From Paenibacillus amylolyticus (GTDB lineage: Bacteria; Bacillota; Bacilli; Paenibacillales; Paenibacillaceae), in contig NZ_RIAS01000011.1 of assembly GCF_003719335.1 (NCBI RefSeq), forward strand, positions 159,955-223,954: a DNA stretch of 64,000 nt, in the 5' to 3' direction. A program made the translations under genes and the position numbers. Below are positions 20,857 to 30,021 of the stretch, piece after piece. Position 1 is the stretch's first letter; every line of letters starts with the position of its first letter. The notes below the pieces were generated by a model that ran no database searches, had not been told where the DNA came from, and saw only the letters and a program-made list of their open reading frames with translations.

Positions 20857-22062
20857 CTAAATCGTACTTATCATCGCTTTTGCGTTCATTGGGGATTGCT
20901 TGGCTGCAAAAATCAGCTCACACAGCACAATTGAATCCTGTATTTCAGCTTCGCTAAGTTCATGGCGAGGATTGTCTAGCTGTTCTTTCATCCGTTGTAA
21001 TTTAGGAAATAATGGCTCAACTGTTTTGTTGTATATTGCCGGGTCCTGACTGTAATTCCGTGAAGTGAGTGCTGTGCTCATCAGTTGAGACAACTTATGT
21101 TTTCGTATGGTTAAGAGTTTGTCTTGTCTTGCCTGTGAGTTCGCGAGTATCGTTAAATCGGAAGGTTGACCTAAAGAATAAGGTACAATGTTCTTCGCTA
21201 TTTTATTCATAAGACTCACTAGCACTTGTTTGGAACCCAGTTCAATGACCTCCGTAACCCCTTGTTCCACTAAGTAGTGCATGGACTCTAACCACCTTAC
21301 TGGCCAAGTCATTTGTCTATTCAAATAATCTACAACGGATTGGTCCGACGGATAGGGCTTCGCTGTGACATTGGAAATGATAGGGTATGCTGCATGATCA
21401 TATTGATATTGATCTATTTCAATCTTGAATTGTTCTGCCGCATTTTCCATCATGGGAGAATGATATGGACCGGATACCTGAAGATAAGAATGTTTTGTTC
21501 CTTTGAATGCCGTTCTTCTTATGACCTCTTGTACAGATTGGCGGTGGCCCGAAATAACAAACTGCCGGTTCGCGTTTATACAGGCAACACAGACAGGTCG
21601 TTCGTTTATAGACACTTCTTCACATATTTTTTGAAGCGTACCGATTGAGATATTGGAAATAGCCGCCATGGTACCTTGTTGATCTGGATCTGCATTGTGC
21701 ATAATCATGCCTCTTCGTCTTACAAGTTGAACAGCCTCTCGGAAAGATAGAACTCCCGCGCATACGAGAGCCGAATATTCTCCCAGGCTGTGCCCGGCCA
21801 TATAAGCCGGTTTCACTCCAATTTCCTGCATATAGATCTGAAATGCAACAACACTAACGGTTAACAGTGCGGGCTGGGCGTTCATCGTTAATGTCAATTC
21901 ATTCATGTTTCCTTCAAAACACAGCTTTTTTAAATCGAAAGAAATAGCGTCACTAGCTTCTTCAAATAAATGCCTGGCTACATCAAATTGATTCCAGAAG
22001 TCTCTTCCCATCCCAATGATCTGAGAACCTTGTCCAGGAAACAACAGGGCGATATTACTCAT
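20857..22062 (-). CDS. fenF: Malonyl-CoA transacylase, FenF/ItuD type
   Basis: A 401-residue FabD-fold enzyme. LLFPGQGSQ at 6-14, the nucleophile elbow GHSLG with Ser92, and the catalytic His201 in the GPYHSPM motif are intact. In iturin clusters this gene stands first and its product is expected to load malonate onto the acyl carrier of MycA in trans. It is about 90 residues longer than housekeeping FabD because of a C-terminal extension, as in FenF/ItuD. The ATG at 22062 follows GGAGG by seven bases. It is first in the minus-strand cluster, 265 bases before mycA. A second fabD for fatty acid synthesis is presumably elsewhere. Confidence 0.93.
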   Translation of the reverse strand: MSNIALLFPGQGSQIIGMGRDFWNQFDVARHLFEEASDAISFDLKKLCFEGNMNELTLTMNAQPALLTVSVVAFQIYMQEIGVKPAYMAGHSLGEYSALVCAGVLSFREAVQLVRRRGMIMHNADPDQQGTMAAISNISIGTLQKICEEVSINERPVCVACINANRQFVISGHRQSVQEVIRRTAFKGTKHSYLQVSGPYHSPMMENAAEQFKIEIDQYQYDHAAYPIISNVTAKPYPSDQSVVDYLNRQMTWPVRWLESMHYLVEQGVTEVIELGSKQVLVSLMNKIAKNIVPYSLGQPSDLTILANSQARQDKLLTIRKHKLSQLMSTALTSRNYSQDPAIYNKTVEPLFPKLQRMKEQLDNPRHELSEAEIQDSIVLCELIFAAKQSPMNAKAMISTI

Positions 22063-22140
22063 CTGGTGTCCTCCATCTATTCAGTTTCATATTCCTCCAA
22101 CCTCCGTTTAAACCCAATAAATTCCTTGTTTTCAAAATTC

Positions 22141-22169
22141 ATATTAAACTTTCATACTAAGATATGCAA
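22141..22169 (-). promoter_or_regulatory. Candidate sigma-A promoter for the lipopeptide operon
   Basis: On the minus strand TTGCAT (22164-22169), a 17-base spacer and TAATAT (22141-22146) lie between the upstream gene's terminator and fenF, about 80 bases before the fenF start. This would be the main operon promoter. Motif match only. Confidence 0.55.
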
Positions 22170-22191
22170 TAAGCTCGGGTATAAAATAAAA

Positions 22192-22221
22192 ACAGACACC
22201 TCCAACTACAGAGATGTCTGT
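22192..22221 (-). terminator. Rho-independent terminator after the HAD gene
   Basis: An 11-pair stem (ACAGACATCTC with GAGGTGTCTGT, one G-U pair), an 8-base loop, then TTTTATTTT on the minus strand. It separates the HAD phosphatase from the lipopeptide operon. Confidence 0.88.
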
Positions 22222-22261
22222 CTTAACGGATTGAATCTTATGATTCTCTTTTTCTCAAGAT

Positions 22262-23116
22262 TTAAATTAACCCATGCTTCACAAAGCTATGATATAGTCC
22301 ATCTTCTTCCACGGAGCCTGTGATATCATCGGCAATTGCTTTCAGCCCAGGCTTCGCATTGCCCATTGCAATCCCTATAGCACAGAACTCCAGCATCTCG
22401 GCATCATTCATGCCATCGCCGATGGCCAACGTATCTTCTCTCGACATTCCCAGATGCTCTAACAGATCAGCAATCGCAATCGCTTTGTGGATGCCCGGAA
22501 TCATCAATTCCCCGCTGCCCTCTCCGAAAACAGGCACAGTACATTGAATCACTTCGAATTTGCCTTCAAACTCCTCTTTGATGCGTTCAAACGGGACGAC
22601 TTCACTTTCCAGAAAACAGACCTTGTTTACGTCGTCTTTATACAGATCGGCTTCACCATAGGTTAATCCTGCAATAAACGGATGAGGTTTTGTTTCCTTT
22701 TTCTCCAGAGCAACTGGATCATTCTCGATATCTCCATAGATGCGGCGTTCCAGATGAGTCTGAAGATTACTGCTCGCATACAATGCAGAGTTGGATTCGA
22801 GATAGAAATCAATGCCGTTTTCATTGAAGAAATCGACCATATGACGAACATCTTCTGCAGTTACTTTTTTGTGATATAACACATCTGCTCCGTATTCAAC
22901 GTACCCTCCGCCTGCTCCAATCAATCCGTCAAAGCCTACATCCCAGATCGAATCATAGATCTCAGCCTTAGAGCGGCCTGTGCATAAGTACAGCAGATGT
23001 CCATTCTTACGCGCTTGTTTACAAGCCTCTTGAGCAGACAATGGGATGTTACCGTCATCGTCTACCAACGTGCCATCAATATCAATAAATACGATTTTTG
23101 GTTTTGTGTTGCTCAT
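22262..23116 (-). CDS. Cof-type HAD-IIB sugar phosphatase
   Basis: A 284-residue cytosolic phosphatase of the HAD superfamily, subfamily IIB. Motif I is DIDGTLVDDDG (nucleophile Asp near 12), motif II a Thr in CTGRS, and motif IV GDGMNDAEML followed by AIGIAMGNA near the C-terminus; the large cap domain lies between. Such proteins hydrolyse sugar phosphates or flavin-type phosphates with broad specificity, so the substrate cannot be named. The ATG has GGGGGA eight bases upstream. It is the last gene of a possible minus-strand run (GNAT, SUKH, HAD) with short gaps and ends in a terminator. Nothing ties it to the lipopeptide cluster downstream. Confidence 0.9.
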   Translation of the reverse strand: MSNTKPKIVFIDIDGTLVDDDGNIPLSAQEACKQARKNGHLLYLCTGRSKAEIYDSIWDVGFDGLIGAGGGYVEYGADVLYHKKVTAEDVRHMVDFFNENGIDFYLESNSALYASSNLQTHLERRIYGDIENDPVALEKKETKPHPFIAGLTYGEADLYKDDVNKVCFLESEVVPFERIKEEFEGKFEVIQCTVPVFGEGSGELMIPGIHKAIAIADLLEHLGMSREDTLAIGDGMNDAEMLEFCAIGIAMGNAKPGLKAIADDITGSVEEDGLYHSFVKHGLI

Positions 23117-23167
23117 CTGTTATTCCCCCAGTTGTATTCTCTGTCTGAAACCTTACGTTTTACTGTA

Positions 23168-23626
23168 CTACGCGTTCCGAGGTGTTCGTTGATCAATCAA
23201 CTTTTCTAGAAATTCAGCAAAAGAATCCGCATACACTTCGGGCTCTCCATTAAAGTAATCTAAACGCATCACCTTGAACTCCCCGCGTGCATCAGTCATT
23301 CGTGTATCGAAATAATAATATTCATCCTCATCCGGGATAAATAGTTCCAGCTTGCCTTCCTGCTTTGCCTGTTCATCTGCAAGTCTGTAGATATAGAGAA
23401 TGTCCGTATCCGTGTACTCTCTGTGCTCTGATGAAGTAATTGTTAAAATTTGTGTCCCGCTTAACATCGCTTGCCCATAATTGAGAAGCCACCACCGGTA
23501 GGAAGGCGGTAACAAAAACCCCAGTTCCTGTTCAACTTCAACGATCCAGCTTTCCTCGACTTGACGGTTCGGGAACCATTTTAACGCCTTTGTGTGGGCC
23601 AGTTTCTCAATCAGACTTGTGTACAT
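23168..23626 (-). CDS. SMI1/KNR4 (SUKH) family protein
   Basis: About 152 residues. The pattern is typical of SUKH proteins: an early ELGFLLPPSYRWWLLNYG segment, a central strand-rich part, and an acidic C-terminal helix ending in FAEFLEKLID. SUKH proteins include many immunity proteins of contact-dependent and polymorphic toxins, but also orphans of unknown job, and no toxin gene is adjacent here. The longest frame begins at 23683 but would overlap the upstream acetyltransferase; the ATG at 23626 has GGAG upstream and sits 17 bases after that gene's stop, so I prefer it. Probably cotranscribed with the acetyltransferase. Confidence 0.75.
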   Translation of the reverse strand: MYTSLIEKLAHTKALKWFPNRQVEESWIVEVEQELGFLLPPSYRWWLLNYGQAMLSGTQILTITSSEHREYTDTDILYIYRLADEQAKQEGKLELFIPDEDEYYYFDTRMTDARGEFKVMRLDYFNGEPEVYADSFAEFLEKLIDQRTPRNA

Positions 23627-23643
23627 TCCTACATCTCTCCGAT

Positions 23644-24174
23644 CTAAAATTTGATGGGTTTGTCCATATGCACGATCTGCCATTCATTCTGCTCTTCCGT
23701 AATAAAAGTGAATCCTTGACGTTCCCAGAAATCTACGGCTCCCGGCAGAAAACGATGGGTGTGCAGATATAACGTTGTATATGGCATCTGGTTTACGAAC
23801 TGCTCCAGTTCCCTCACCAAGAGTGAGCCAATGCCGTACCTGCGGTAGGCAGGATCAACGTAACATTTTACAATCTCAGCTGCAGCGTGTTCGGGGTATC
23901 GACCATCAATAACCTGAATTCGTCCATCGTAAGGAATAATACCGATCGAGCCGATAATGCCCGCTTCACCCAATCGCGCAATCACAAAAACAGTATCCTT
24001 TCGGTTCATATAATGTTCGCTGAACTGTTCAAAATCCTTGGGAAGTACGCTGTGATCCATCATGGGAAATACTTCGCTACGCACACCCATAGCAAAATGA
24101 ATCGCTTCCTGTATCTCATGGGATTGAACAGGTCTTACTTCCGGTTTCATCTGATGTTCTGTCAACCATATCAC
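23644..24174 (-). CDS. GNAT family N-acetyltransferase
   Basis: A 176-residue single-domain acetyltransferase. The acetyl-CoA-binding motif A is clear: a strand with AEIVKCYVDPAYRRYGIGSLLV, containing the R-x-x-G-I-G loop near 115-120, followed by a LYLHTHRF strand and FWERQGF near the C-terminus. The acceptor substrate cannot be read from sequence. The ATG at 24174 follows AAGGA with a 7-base spacer. It is first of the probable GNAT-SUKH-HAD run and is divergent from the subtilase gene, with 166 bases between them for both promoters. Confidence 0.88.
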   Translation of the reverse strand: MIWLTEHQMKPEVRPVQSHEIQEAIHFAMGVRSEVFPMMDHSVLPKDFEQFSEHYMNRKDTVFVIARLGEAGIIGSIGIIPYDGRIQVIDGRYPEHAAAEIVKCYVDPAYRRYGIGSLLVRELEQFVNQMPYTTLYLHTHRFLPGAVDFWERQGFTFITEEQNEWQIVHMDKPIKF

Positions 24175-24340
24175 ATTCCTTATTTTCGATTATAGAATAC
24201 TTCTCTTCATCTTAACGAATTAAGACAAACCTATGAATCTATCTATACTCCCGACCAATTTGGAAGCAAGCCCGCGCATTTTCATAGATTCCGCATAGGA
24301 TAAGGCGTGTCAGAATCCAATATAGAAAGGGGTAAAGCCG

Positions 24341-25501
24341 ATGTGGTTATGGTTAGGCATCTTGGCCGTTTTCATTTTGATATCCACTTGGTTCACCCTT
24401 CGCTATGTCGACCAAAGGGAAACAAATACATTCGACCCTCACGCCCCACATCAACTGTTAATCAAGTTCAAGGAAGGTACAACCCCTGATCAGATGCACA
24501 CCCTTCATCGAAAAGCGAAATGTAAAGTTGCCGAAACTTATGAAGACCTCGGGTGGTATCGAATCGAATCTCGCAAAAAAATGCACCGGATGCTCAAACA
24601 GTACAAGGACCATGATCTCATAGAACATGCACATCCCAACTATCTGGTTGAAGCTTCCTTTATCCCCAATGATCCCTTCTTTCCTTATCAGTATAATCTC
24701 ACCAAAATCAATGCGCCCGCTGCATGGGATATCAGCCAAAGTAACAGCTCGATTAAAATTGCTATCATTGATACAGGTGTACAGTTGAATCATCCCGAAC
24801 TTGCATCCAAACTATTGCCTGGTTACGATTACGTCGATTATGACAACATCCCGGAGGACGGAAATGGTCATGGCACCCATGTTGCCGGTATCGCCGCTTC
24901 CATCACCAATAATGGTGTTGGCATTGCAGGCACAGCACCTCTTGCTTCCATCGTACCGCTTCGTGTGCTGGACAACAACGGCCAAGGAACGATTGGCAAC
25001 GTAGGCAACGGGCTTGTTTTTGCAGCCAATAACGGCGTTCAAGTCGTCAATCTTAGTCTGGGTGGACCGACAGGAGGTACCTTCCTTCAGGATGCAGTTC
25101 AGTATGCATGGGATCGAGGAGCTGTCATCATTGCAGCAGCAGGTAATGACAATACGTCATTCCCGATTGTTCCTGCGTCGTATGCCAACGTCATCGCTGT
25201 TGCATCCACCAACTCTTCCGACCTAAAATCAAATTTTTCTAACTATGGCTCCTGGGTGGATATGGCTGCACCAGGGGATACCATCCTCTCCACGTATCTT
25301 GGTGGTTCGTACGCCTACCTTAGTGGAACGTCTATGGCCGCTCCTCAAGTTGCCGGTGTGGCTGCTTTACTCGCATCTCAAGGCAAAACGAATGCCCAAA
25401 TCCGGGATGCCCTATGTTTCGCTTCAGATCCCGTATCCGGTTCAGGCATCTATTGGACGTACGGAAGGCTGAATGCTCATCAAAGTGTGCAAGTCCCTTA
25501 A
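24341..25501 (+). CDS. Membrane-anchored subtilisin-like serine protease (S8)
   Basis: 386 residues. A hydrophobic N-terminal segment (about 2-20) acts as signal or anchor; residues 38-105 look like an I9-type propeptide that folds and inhibits the enzyme before autocleavage; the S8 catalytic domain follows, with Asp144 (IIDTG), His177 (GHGTHVAG), oxyanion Asn269 (AAAGNDN) and Ser331 (GTSMAAPQ) all intact. It should be an active extracellular or surface endoprotease. The ATG follows AAAGGGG by seven bases. It is a lone plus-strand gene; a strong hairpin about 80 bases downstream may end its transcript. No recognition or cell-wall-binding domain is appended. Confidence 0.94.
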   Translation: MWLWLGILAVFILISTWFTLRYVDQRETNTFDPHAPHQLLIKFKEGTTPDQMHTLHRKAKCKVAETYEDLGWYRIESRKKMHRMLKQYKDHDLIEHAHPNYLVEASFIPNDPFFPYQYNLTKINAPAAWDISQSNSSIKIAIIDTGVQLNHPELASKLLPGYDYVDYDNIPEDGNGHGTHVAGIAASITNNGVGIAGTAPLASIVPLRVLDNNGQGTIGNVGNGLVFAANNGVQVVNLSLGGPTGGTFLQDAVQYAWDRGAVIIAAAGNDNTSFPIVPASYANVIAVASTNSSDLKSNFSNYGSWVDMAAPGDTILSTYLGGSYAYLSGTSMAAPQVAGVAALLASQGKTNAQIRDALCFASDPVSGSGIYWTYGRLNAHQSVQVP

Positions 25502-25580
25502 TGATGCGTCCGTTCATTTACCGCTAACATAATAGGTTGACCCGTGTTTCCTTATATTTCATCGTCAATATGCAAATAAA

Positions 25581-25615
25581 ACGATAGAGCTTCTACAAGA
25601 TAGAAGCTCCATCGT
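25581..25615 (-). terminator. Terminator between converging subtilase and ridA genes
   Basis: A 15-pair stem with a 5-base loop. The minus-strand side continues TTTATTT, so it chiefly ends ridA; the long stem may also stop the opposing subtilase transcript. Confidence 0.9.
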
Positions 25616-25637
25616 ATTTATTGAAATGTATTTGGTT

Positions 25638-26036
25638 TTACAGTTTTGCAGCCCAAATTTCAATTTCAATCTTGATCTCAGGTAGACCTAACTCTGTAAT
25701 ATATCCAATGGTCATTGCAGGATAATCATGATCGAATAATTGCTCCCATTCACCGTAAAGGTAATCCCAATCTATTTTCTCCGTTGCCCATACATTCACT
25801 TTTATAATATGTTCAGCATGCAAATCTTCGGATTGCATAACGGTTTTGATATTGTGAAATGTATTGGTGACTTGTTCATTCAACGTATTCGGAAATTGAC
25901 CATTCACATCTACGCCAACCTGCCCTGATGTCACAAACAACTCTGCATTTCTCGGAATTTTTGTGATATGCGTATAATTCCCTACAGGGGATGGCATATT
26001 GGTTGGATTTTTTCTCGTAATTTTTTCATTTGTCAT
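25638..26036 (-). CDS. RidA/YjgF family enamine deaminase-like protein
   Basis: 132 residues, the usual RidA size. It has the SGQVGVDVNGQFP strand-turn, the N-x-F-x-N-I-K-T helix typical of the family, and a C-terminal E-I-K-I-E-I-E-I strand. RidA proteins hydrolyse reactive enamine/imine intermediates and form trimers; however, the conserved substrate-binding Arg near position 105 of canonical RidA is not obvious (the equivalent stretch reads YPAMTIGYI), so this may be one of the non-canonical subfamilies. The ATG at 26036 is eight bases after GAGG; an ATG six bases upstream is too close to it. Confidence 0.82.
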   Translation of the reverse strand: MTNEKITRKNPTNMPSPVGNYTHITKIPRNAELFVTSGQVGVDVNGQFPNTLNEQVTNTFHNIKTVMQSEDLHAEHIIKVNVWATEKIDWDYLYGEWEQLFDHDYPAMTIGYITELGLPEIKIEIEIWAAKL

Positions 26037-26378
26037 GTTCATTACCTCATCATTCCTAAGATTTTTCTACGGGTTTTCATTATTTTGATCTCCATTTGGG
26101 CAGACTTCTCCCGTGTTTTGGATTCTAGAAAAATACCGCAGTGGAGTATCCATATCCTGAAGATATAAACGCAAGTGATTTTTTCTTCATGGCTGATACT
26201 CCCCCTTCTTAGTTGACAAGATTTTCTACATTAATAAATTATAATAAAACTCATAACACGAGTCAAACGGACGTCAAGCCAATGATTCCTTATCAAACCA
26301 AAAACAATCCCGTGCGAACAGGACTGTTCTTGGTCTACTTTGATTTGTAGAATAACTTACTTATATGAGCACCTGAAA
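26037..26378. other. 342-base gap with a terminator
   Basis: No convincing gene. It holds the ridA promoter region and, at 26303-26328, an 11-pair hairpin (with G-U pairs, loop GCGA) followed on the minus strand by TTTTGG, about 50 bases after the stop of the GH1 gene; this is its likely terminator. Otherwise AT-rich. Confidence 0.7.
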
Positions 26379-27821
26379 TCAGAAATATTGTGCTCCATTA
26401 CTTGCGATAACCTCTTTGTACCAATGGAAGCTTTTCTTTCTTACACGACGAAGTGTTCCGCTTCCATCATTATTTCTGTCTACATAAATGTAGCCATATC
26501 GCTTTTTCATCTCACCCGTGCCTGCGCTAACCAGGTCAATAGGTCCCCAGCTGGTGTAACCGATCAGTTCAACGCCATCCTGAATCGCTTCGGCCATCTC
26601 TGCGAAGTGGCTATTCAGATACTCAATACGATAGTCATCTTCAACCGTGTCATCATCCAGCAACACATCGGTTGCACCGAGTCCATTTTCGACAATAAAC
26701 AACGGTTTGCCGTAGCGATCATGAAGCTGGTTACACGTAATACGAAGCCCTTTGGGGTCAATGGTCCAACCCCATTCGGACGCTTGAAGATACGGATTTT
26801 TCACCGATCCAAATACATTGCCTTCGGTGGAGTCCTTCAACACTTCCGGATCAGCACTTGTACAACGGCTTGCATAATAGCTGAAACCAATGTAATCAAC
26901 CGTATGCTGCTTCAATATTTCGGCATCTTCCGGCTGCATCTCAATACGGATATTATTTTCTCTGAAAAAACGTTTGGTATAACCCGGATACTCTCCTTTG
27001 GATTGTACATCGATAAAGAAGAATGATTCCCGGTCTTTATCCATCGCTTTCCACACATCTTCCGGGTGTGAACTATAAGGATATACCGTACCCGCAGCCA
27101 GCATACATCCAATCTGTGCACTCGGAATGATCTCGTGACAAGCTTTAACTGCCAACGCACTTGCAACGAGCTCGTGGTGAGCCGCCTGATACAACACCTG
27201 CTCTTTGTCCTCGCCTTCCTGAAGTACAATCCCGGCACCGATATAAGGCAGATGAAGCAGCATGTTGATCTCGTTAAACGTCATCCAGTATTTCACTTTA
27301 TCTTTGTAGCGATTAAACAGTGTTTGGGCATAAGTTTCGAAAAAGCCGACCATCTTGCGGTTTTTCCAGCCACCGTAGTTTTTCACCAAATTCACAGGCA
27401 CATCAAAGTGACAGATCGTGACAACGGGTTCAATATTGTACTTCAGCAATTCATCAAACACATCGTCATAAAATTGAAGTCCTGCTTCATTTGGCTCTGC
27501 ATCATCACCATTCGGGAAAATCCGTGCCCAGGCTATTGAAAGCCTGAGGCACTTGAATCCCATTTCGGCAAATAACGCGATATCTTCCTTATACCGATGG
27601 TAAAAATCAATCGCATCATGTGAAGGGTAAAATTCTCCTTCTTTTGGTTCAAACGAATCCAGGTTACCCAGCGCAATCGGAAAACGATTGGCTCCAATAG
27701 GGATCAGGTCAACGGTCGTTAACCCTTTCCCTCCTTCCAGATAAGCACCTTCCAGCTGATTCGCTGCCGTTGCTCCTCCCCAGAGAAAATCATCTGGGAA
27801 GGCCTTCATTTTTCCGTACAT
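26379..27821 (-). CDS. 6-phospho-beta-glucosidase, GH1 (locus 1)
   Basis: 480 residues, a full GH1 enzyme that cleaves phosphorylated beta-glucosides imported by the adjacent PTS. The acid/base is Glu184 (TFNEIN) and the nucleophile Glu378 (IVENGLG). The C-terminal SAGTGEMKKRYGYIYV segment carries the Ser and Lys/Tyr pattern of the phosphate-binding loop of phospho-glycosidases rather than plain beta-glucosidases. It is the last gene of the minus-strand licT-bglP-bglA locus, 67 bases after the transporter, with GGAGG ten bases before the start. The paralogue at 37501-38964 shares the same layout. Specificity among aryl-beta-glucosides and cellobiose cannot be decided. Confidence 0.93.
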   Translation of the reverse strand: MYGKMKAFPDDFLWGGATAANQLEGAYLEGGKGLTTVDLIPIGANRFPIALGNLDSFEPKEGEFYPSHDAIDFYHRYKEDIALFAEMGFKCLRLSIAWARIFPNGDDAEPNEAGLQFYDDVFDELLKYNIEPVVTICHFDVPVNLVKNYGGWKNRKMVGFFETYAQTLFNRYKDKVKYWMTFNEINMLLHLPYIGAGIVLQEGEDKEQVLYQAAHHELVASALAVKACHEIIPSAQIGCMLAAGTVYPYSSHPEDVWKAMDKDRESFFFIDVQSKGEYPGYTKRFFRENNIRIEMQPEDAEILKQHTVDYIGFSYYASRCTSADPEVLKDSTEGNVFGSVKNPYLQASEWGWTIDPKGLRITCNQLHDRYGKPLFIVENGLGATDVLLDDDTVEDDYRIEYLNSHFAEMAEAIQDGVELIGYTSWGPIDLVSAGTGEMKKRYGYIYVDRNNDGSGTLRRVRKKSFHWYKEVIASNGAQYF

Positions 27822-27888
27822 TTGAATTGTTCCTCCTATTCATCATAGATAGGCATTTATGATCCGATTCGATCAGTTCAAGCACGTA

Positions 27889-29802
27889 CTAGTTCAGTAC
27901 TGTCAGCAGTTTATCCTGCTCGTTCACAGTCTGACTTTTAGTAGGGACAACGTCGAGATAACTGGAAGTATTGGTGATGATTACTGGAGTCACGATTTCG
28001 TAACCCGCATCTTTAATCGCTTGCAGATCAAACTCCATAATCAGATCACCTGCATTGACACGATCACCATCTTTGACATGCGCAGTAAAGTGTTGGCCTT
28101 TCAATTGCACCGTATCTTGACCAATGTGAATCAGCATCTCTACTCCATCATCTGTAACAAGACCAATTGCGTGTTTGGTACGATATACGGTTTGCACAAC
28201 ACCTGTAATCGGGGACACAACTCTACCACTTGTTGGACGAATGGCAATCCCTTTACCCATATGTTCTCCTGCAAACGTAACATCGTTAATTTCTTTCAGT
28301 TCAACCACTTCACCAGCCATCGGGCTAACAATTTCATAACGGTTATTCGGGTTAGGATCAAGTACAGGTGCCGGAGCTGGCGCAGCTTCTACTTTTTCTT
28401 TGAACCCAACAACGTAAGTCAGGATAAAACCGAGAACGAAAGCAACCAGCGTTGCAACAATTGCCATGTAGAATGAGGAATCCAAACCGGTTTCTTTGTT
28501 AATAAAAGTTGGGTAACCGAATACACCAAGTCCACCAATCATATATATTTTTGAACCAGCATATCCTAGAATTCCGCCTCCGATACCACCTGCAATACAG
28601 CTCATAATAAATGGTTTTTTCAACGGCAGTGTAACACCGTAAATAGCAGGTTCGGTTACACCGAAAATACCCGAGATAAATGCTGGAATACTAAGTGATT
28701 TGATTTTCGCATTTTTGGTTCTGAGCAATACCGCAAGTACTGCACCAATTTGAGCAAATGAAGCCGCGAAGGACATCGCGATAACTGGATCAGCGCCTGA
28801 TGTACTGAGATTGAGAAGCGCAACCGGAACCAGTCCCCAGTGAAGCCCAAACAATACGAATACCTGCCATAACCCACCGATAATCAATCCCGTAACAATC
28901 GGACTTAATTCATAAATGTTGGTTGCTCCAGCACCAATCAACTGTCCTGCCCATGTAGAGATTGGACCAATAACCAGGAATGTTGCCGGAACAATAACCA
29001 GTAAAGTGAAGAATGGTACAAGGAATGTGCTTACTACTTTTGGAATTACGTTTTTGAAGAATCTTTCTAACCTTACAGCTACAAATGTAGCGATAATGAT
29101 TGGAATAACAGATGAAGAGTACTCCATCAAAATAACGGGCAAACCCAGGAACGTAATGTGAATCGGTGATTCAAACAATGTGCCTGTAAACAAGGTATAC
29201 AATGGATCGCCTGTTTTAAGCCCGGCTAACGTCGGATACACGAGAGAAGCACCGATGGCCATACCCAGAAATGGGGAACCGCCGAATTTTTTGATTGCCG
29301 TATAACCCAGGAAGATCGGGAAGAAATAGAAGAGACAGTCTCCAGTTGCTTTCAGCAGCTGATACGTACCTGAATCCTGCGTGAGCCAGCCGAAGGCCAC
29401 AAACATCTCGTTGAAACCTTTGATCATCCCCGTTGCTGCCAGCAATCCAAGGAGTGGTGTGAATACACCCGAGATCATATCAATAAATCGACTGAACAAT
29501 CCCACTTTTTTACCCGAAGTATCCGCAGATTCCTCAACCTGCCCTTCCGTTGGGAAATTACCCGCTTTGACCACTGCTCTATATACATCCGGCACTTCAT
29601 TGCCGATTACGACCTGATACTGTCCTCCGCTCTGCATGACTGTGATCACACCCGGCAGATTTTTAAGCTCTTCTGTTTTTGCTACGCTTTCATTTTTCAG
29701 TTTAAACCGCAATCTCGTTACGCAATGGAATACACTGTTTACGTTCTCAGGTCCACCAACCCGTGACAGAATGTCTTTTGCTAATTGATCGTAGTTGCTC
29801 AT
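27889..29802 (-). CDS. bglP: Beta-glucoside PTS transporter EIIBCA (locus 1)
   Basis: A 637-residue three-domain PTS permease. EIIB is N-terminal with phospho-Cys27 in FHCVTRLRF; EIIC (about 100-460) has many membrane segments and the GVTEPAIYGV substrate motif; EIIA is C-terminal with TDDGVEMLIHIG containing the active His. The order B-C-A is that of BglP-type permeases for aryl-beta-glucosides. It imports and phosphorylates the sugar and probably also phosphorylates the PRDs of LicT to keep it off without substrate. The ATG at 29802 is better spaced from GAGG than the ATG six bases upstream. Expression is gated by the leader RAT elements and terminator. Confidence 0.92.
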   Translation of the reverse strand: MSNYDQLAKDILSRVGGPENVNSVFHCVTRLRFKLKNESVAKTEELKNLPGVITVMQSGGQYQVVIGNEVPDVYRAVVKAGNFPTEGQVEESADTSGKKVGLFSRFIDMISGVFTPLLGLLAATGMIKGFNEMFVAFGWLTQDSGTYQLLKATGDCLFYFFPIFLGYTAIKKFGGSPFLGMAIGASLVYPTLAGLKTGDPLYTLFTGTLFESPIHITFLGLPVILMEYSSSVIPIIIATFVAVRLERFFKNVIPKVVSTFLVPFFTLLVIVPATFLVIGPISTWAGQLIGAGATNIYELSPIVTGLIIGGLWQVFVLFGLHWGLVPVALLNLSTSGADPVIAMSFAASFAQIGAVLAVLLRTKNAKIKSLSIPAFISGIFGVTEPAIYGVTLPLKKPFIMSCIAGGIGGGILGYAGSKIYMIGGLGVFGYPTFINKETGLDSSFYMAIVATLVAFVLGFILTYVVGFKEKVEAAPAPAPVLDPNPNNRYEIVSPMAGEVVELKEINDVTFAGEHMGKGIAIRPTSGRVVSPITGVVQTVYRTKHAIGLVTDDGVEMLIHIGQDTVQLKGQHFTAHVKDGDRVNAGDLIMEFDLQAIKDAGYEIVTPVIITNTSSYLDVVPTKSQTVNEQDKLLTVLN

Positions 29803-29851
29803 TGTCATTCTTCCTCTCTAAGTAGACTCCCCATGCTTGTGAAACAAAGAA

Positions 29852-29923
29852 AACCTGAACTACTGAACAATCACAACGTACCGGAAATCCGGAAATCAGT
29901 CATGTTATTCAGCAATTCAGGTT
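29852..29923 (-). terminator. Leader terminator of bglP locus 1
   Basis: Two 19-base arms (29852-29870 and 29905-29923) pair throughout if G-U is allowed, and the minus strand continues TTCTTTG. It stands about 50 bases before the bglP start, in the transcript coming from licT, which fits a conditional terminator. Confidence 0.8.
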
Positions 29924-29945
29924 TTGCCCTTAACGGTTGCAACCC
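29920..29945 (-). promoter_or_regulatory. Degenerate RAT-like element overlapping the bglP leader terminator
   Basis: The minus strand reads GGGTTGCAACCG, a short loop, then AAGGGCAAAACC. The second half matches the LicT-type RAT 3' half (GGCAAAACC) and overlaps the terminator's 5' arm, as functional RATs do; the first half is diverged from GGATTGTTACTG. It may be a weak or decayed RAT. Confidence 0.4.
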
Positions 29946-30021
29946 TGTAAGGCTGTACACATTGATATTTGATTATTTTTGCTTGGCAAGCACATCGATT
30001 CATTCCTAAATCTTACGGCCC

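Noticed and set aside
26340..27026. 228-codon open frame on the plus strand
   Set aside because: Antisense to the GH1 gene, which has all catalytic motifs.
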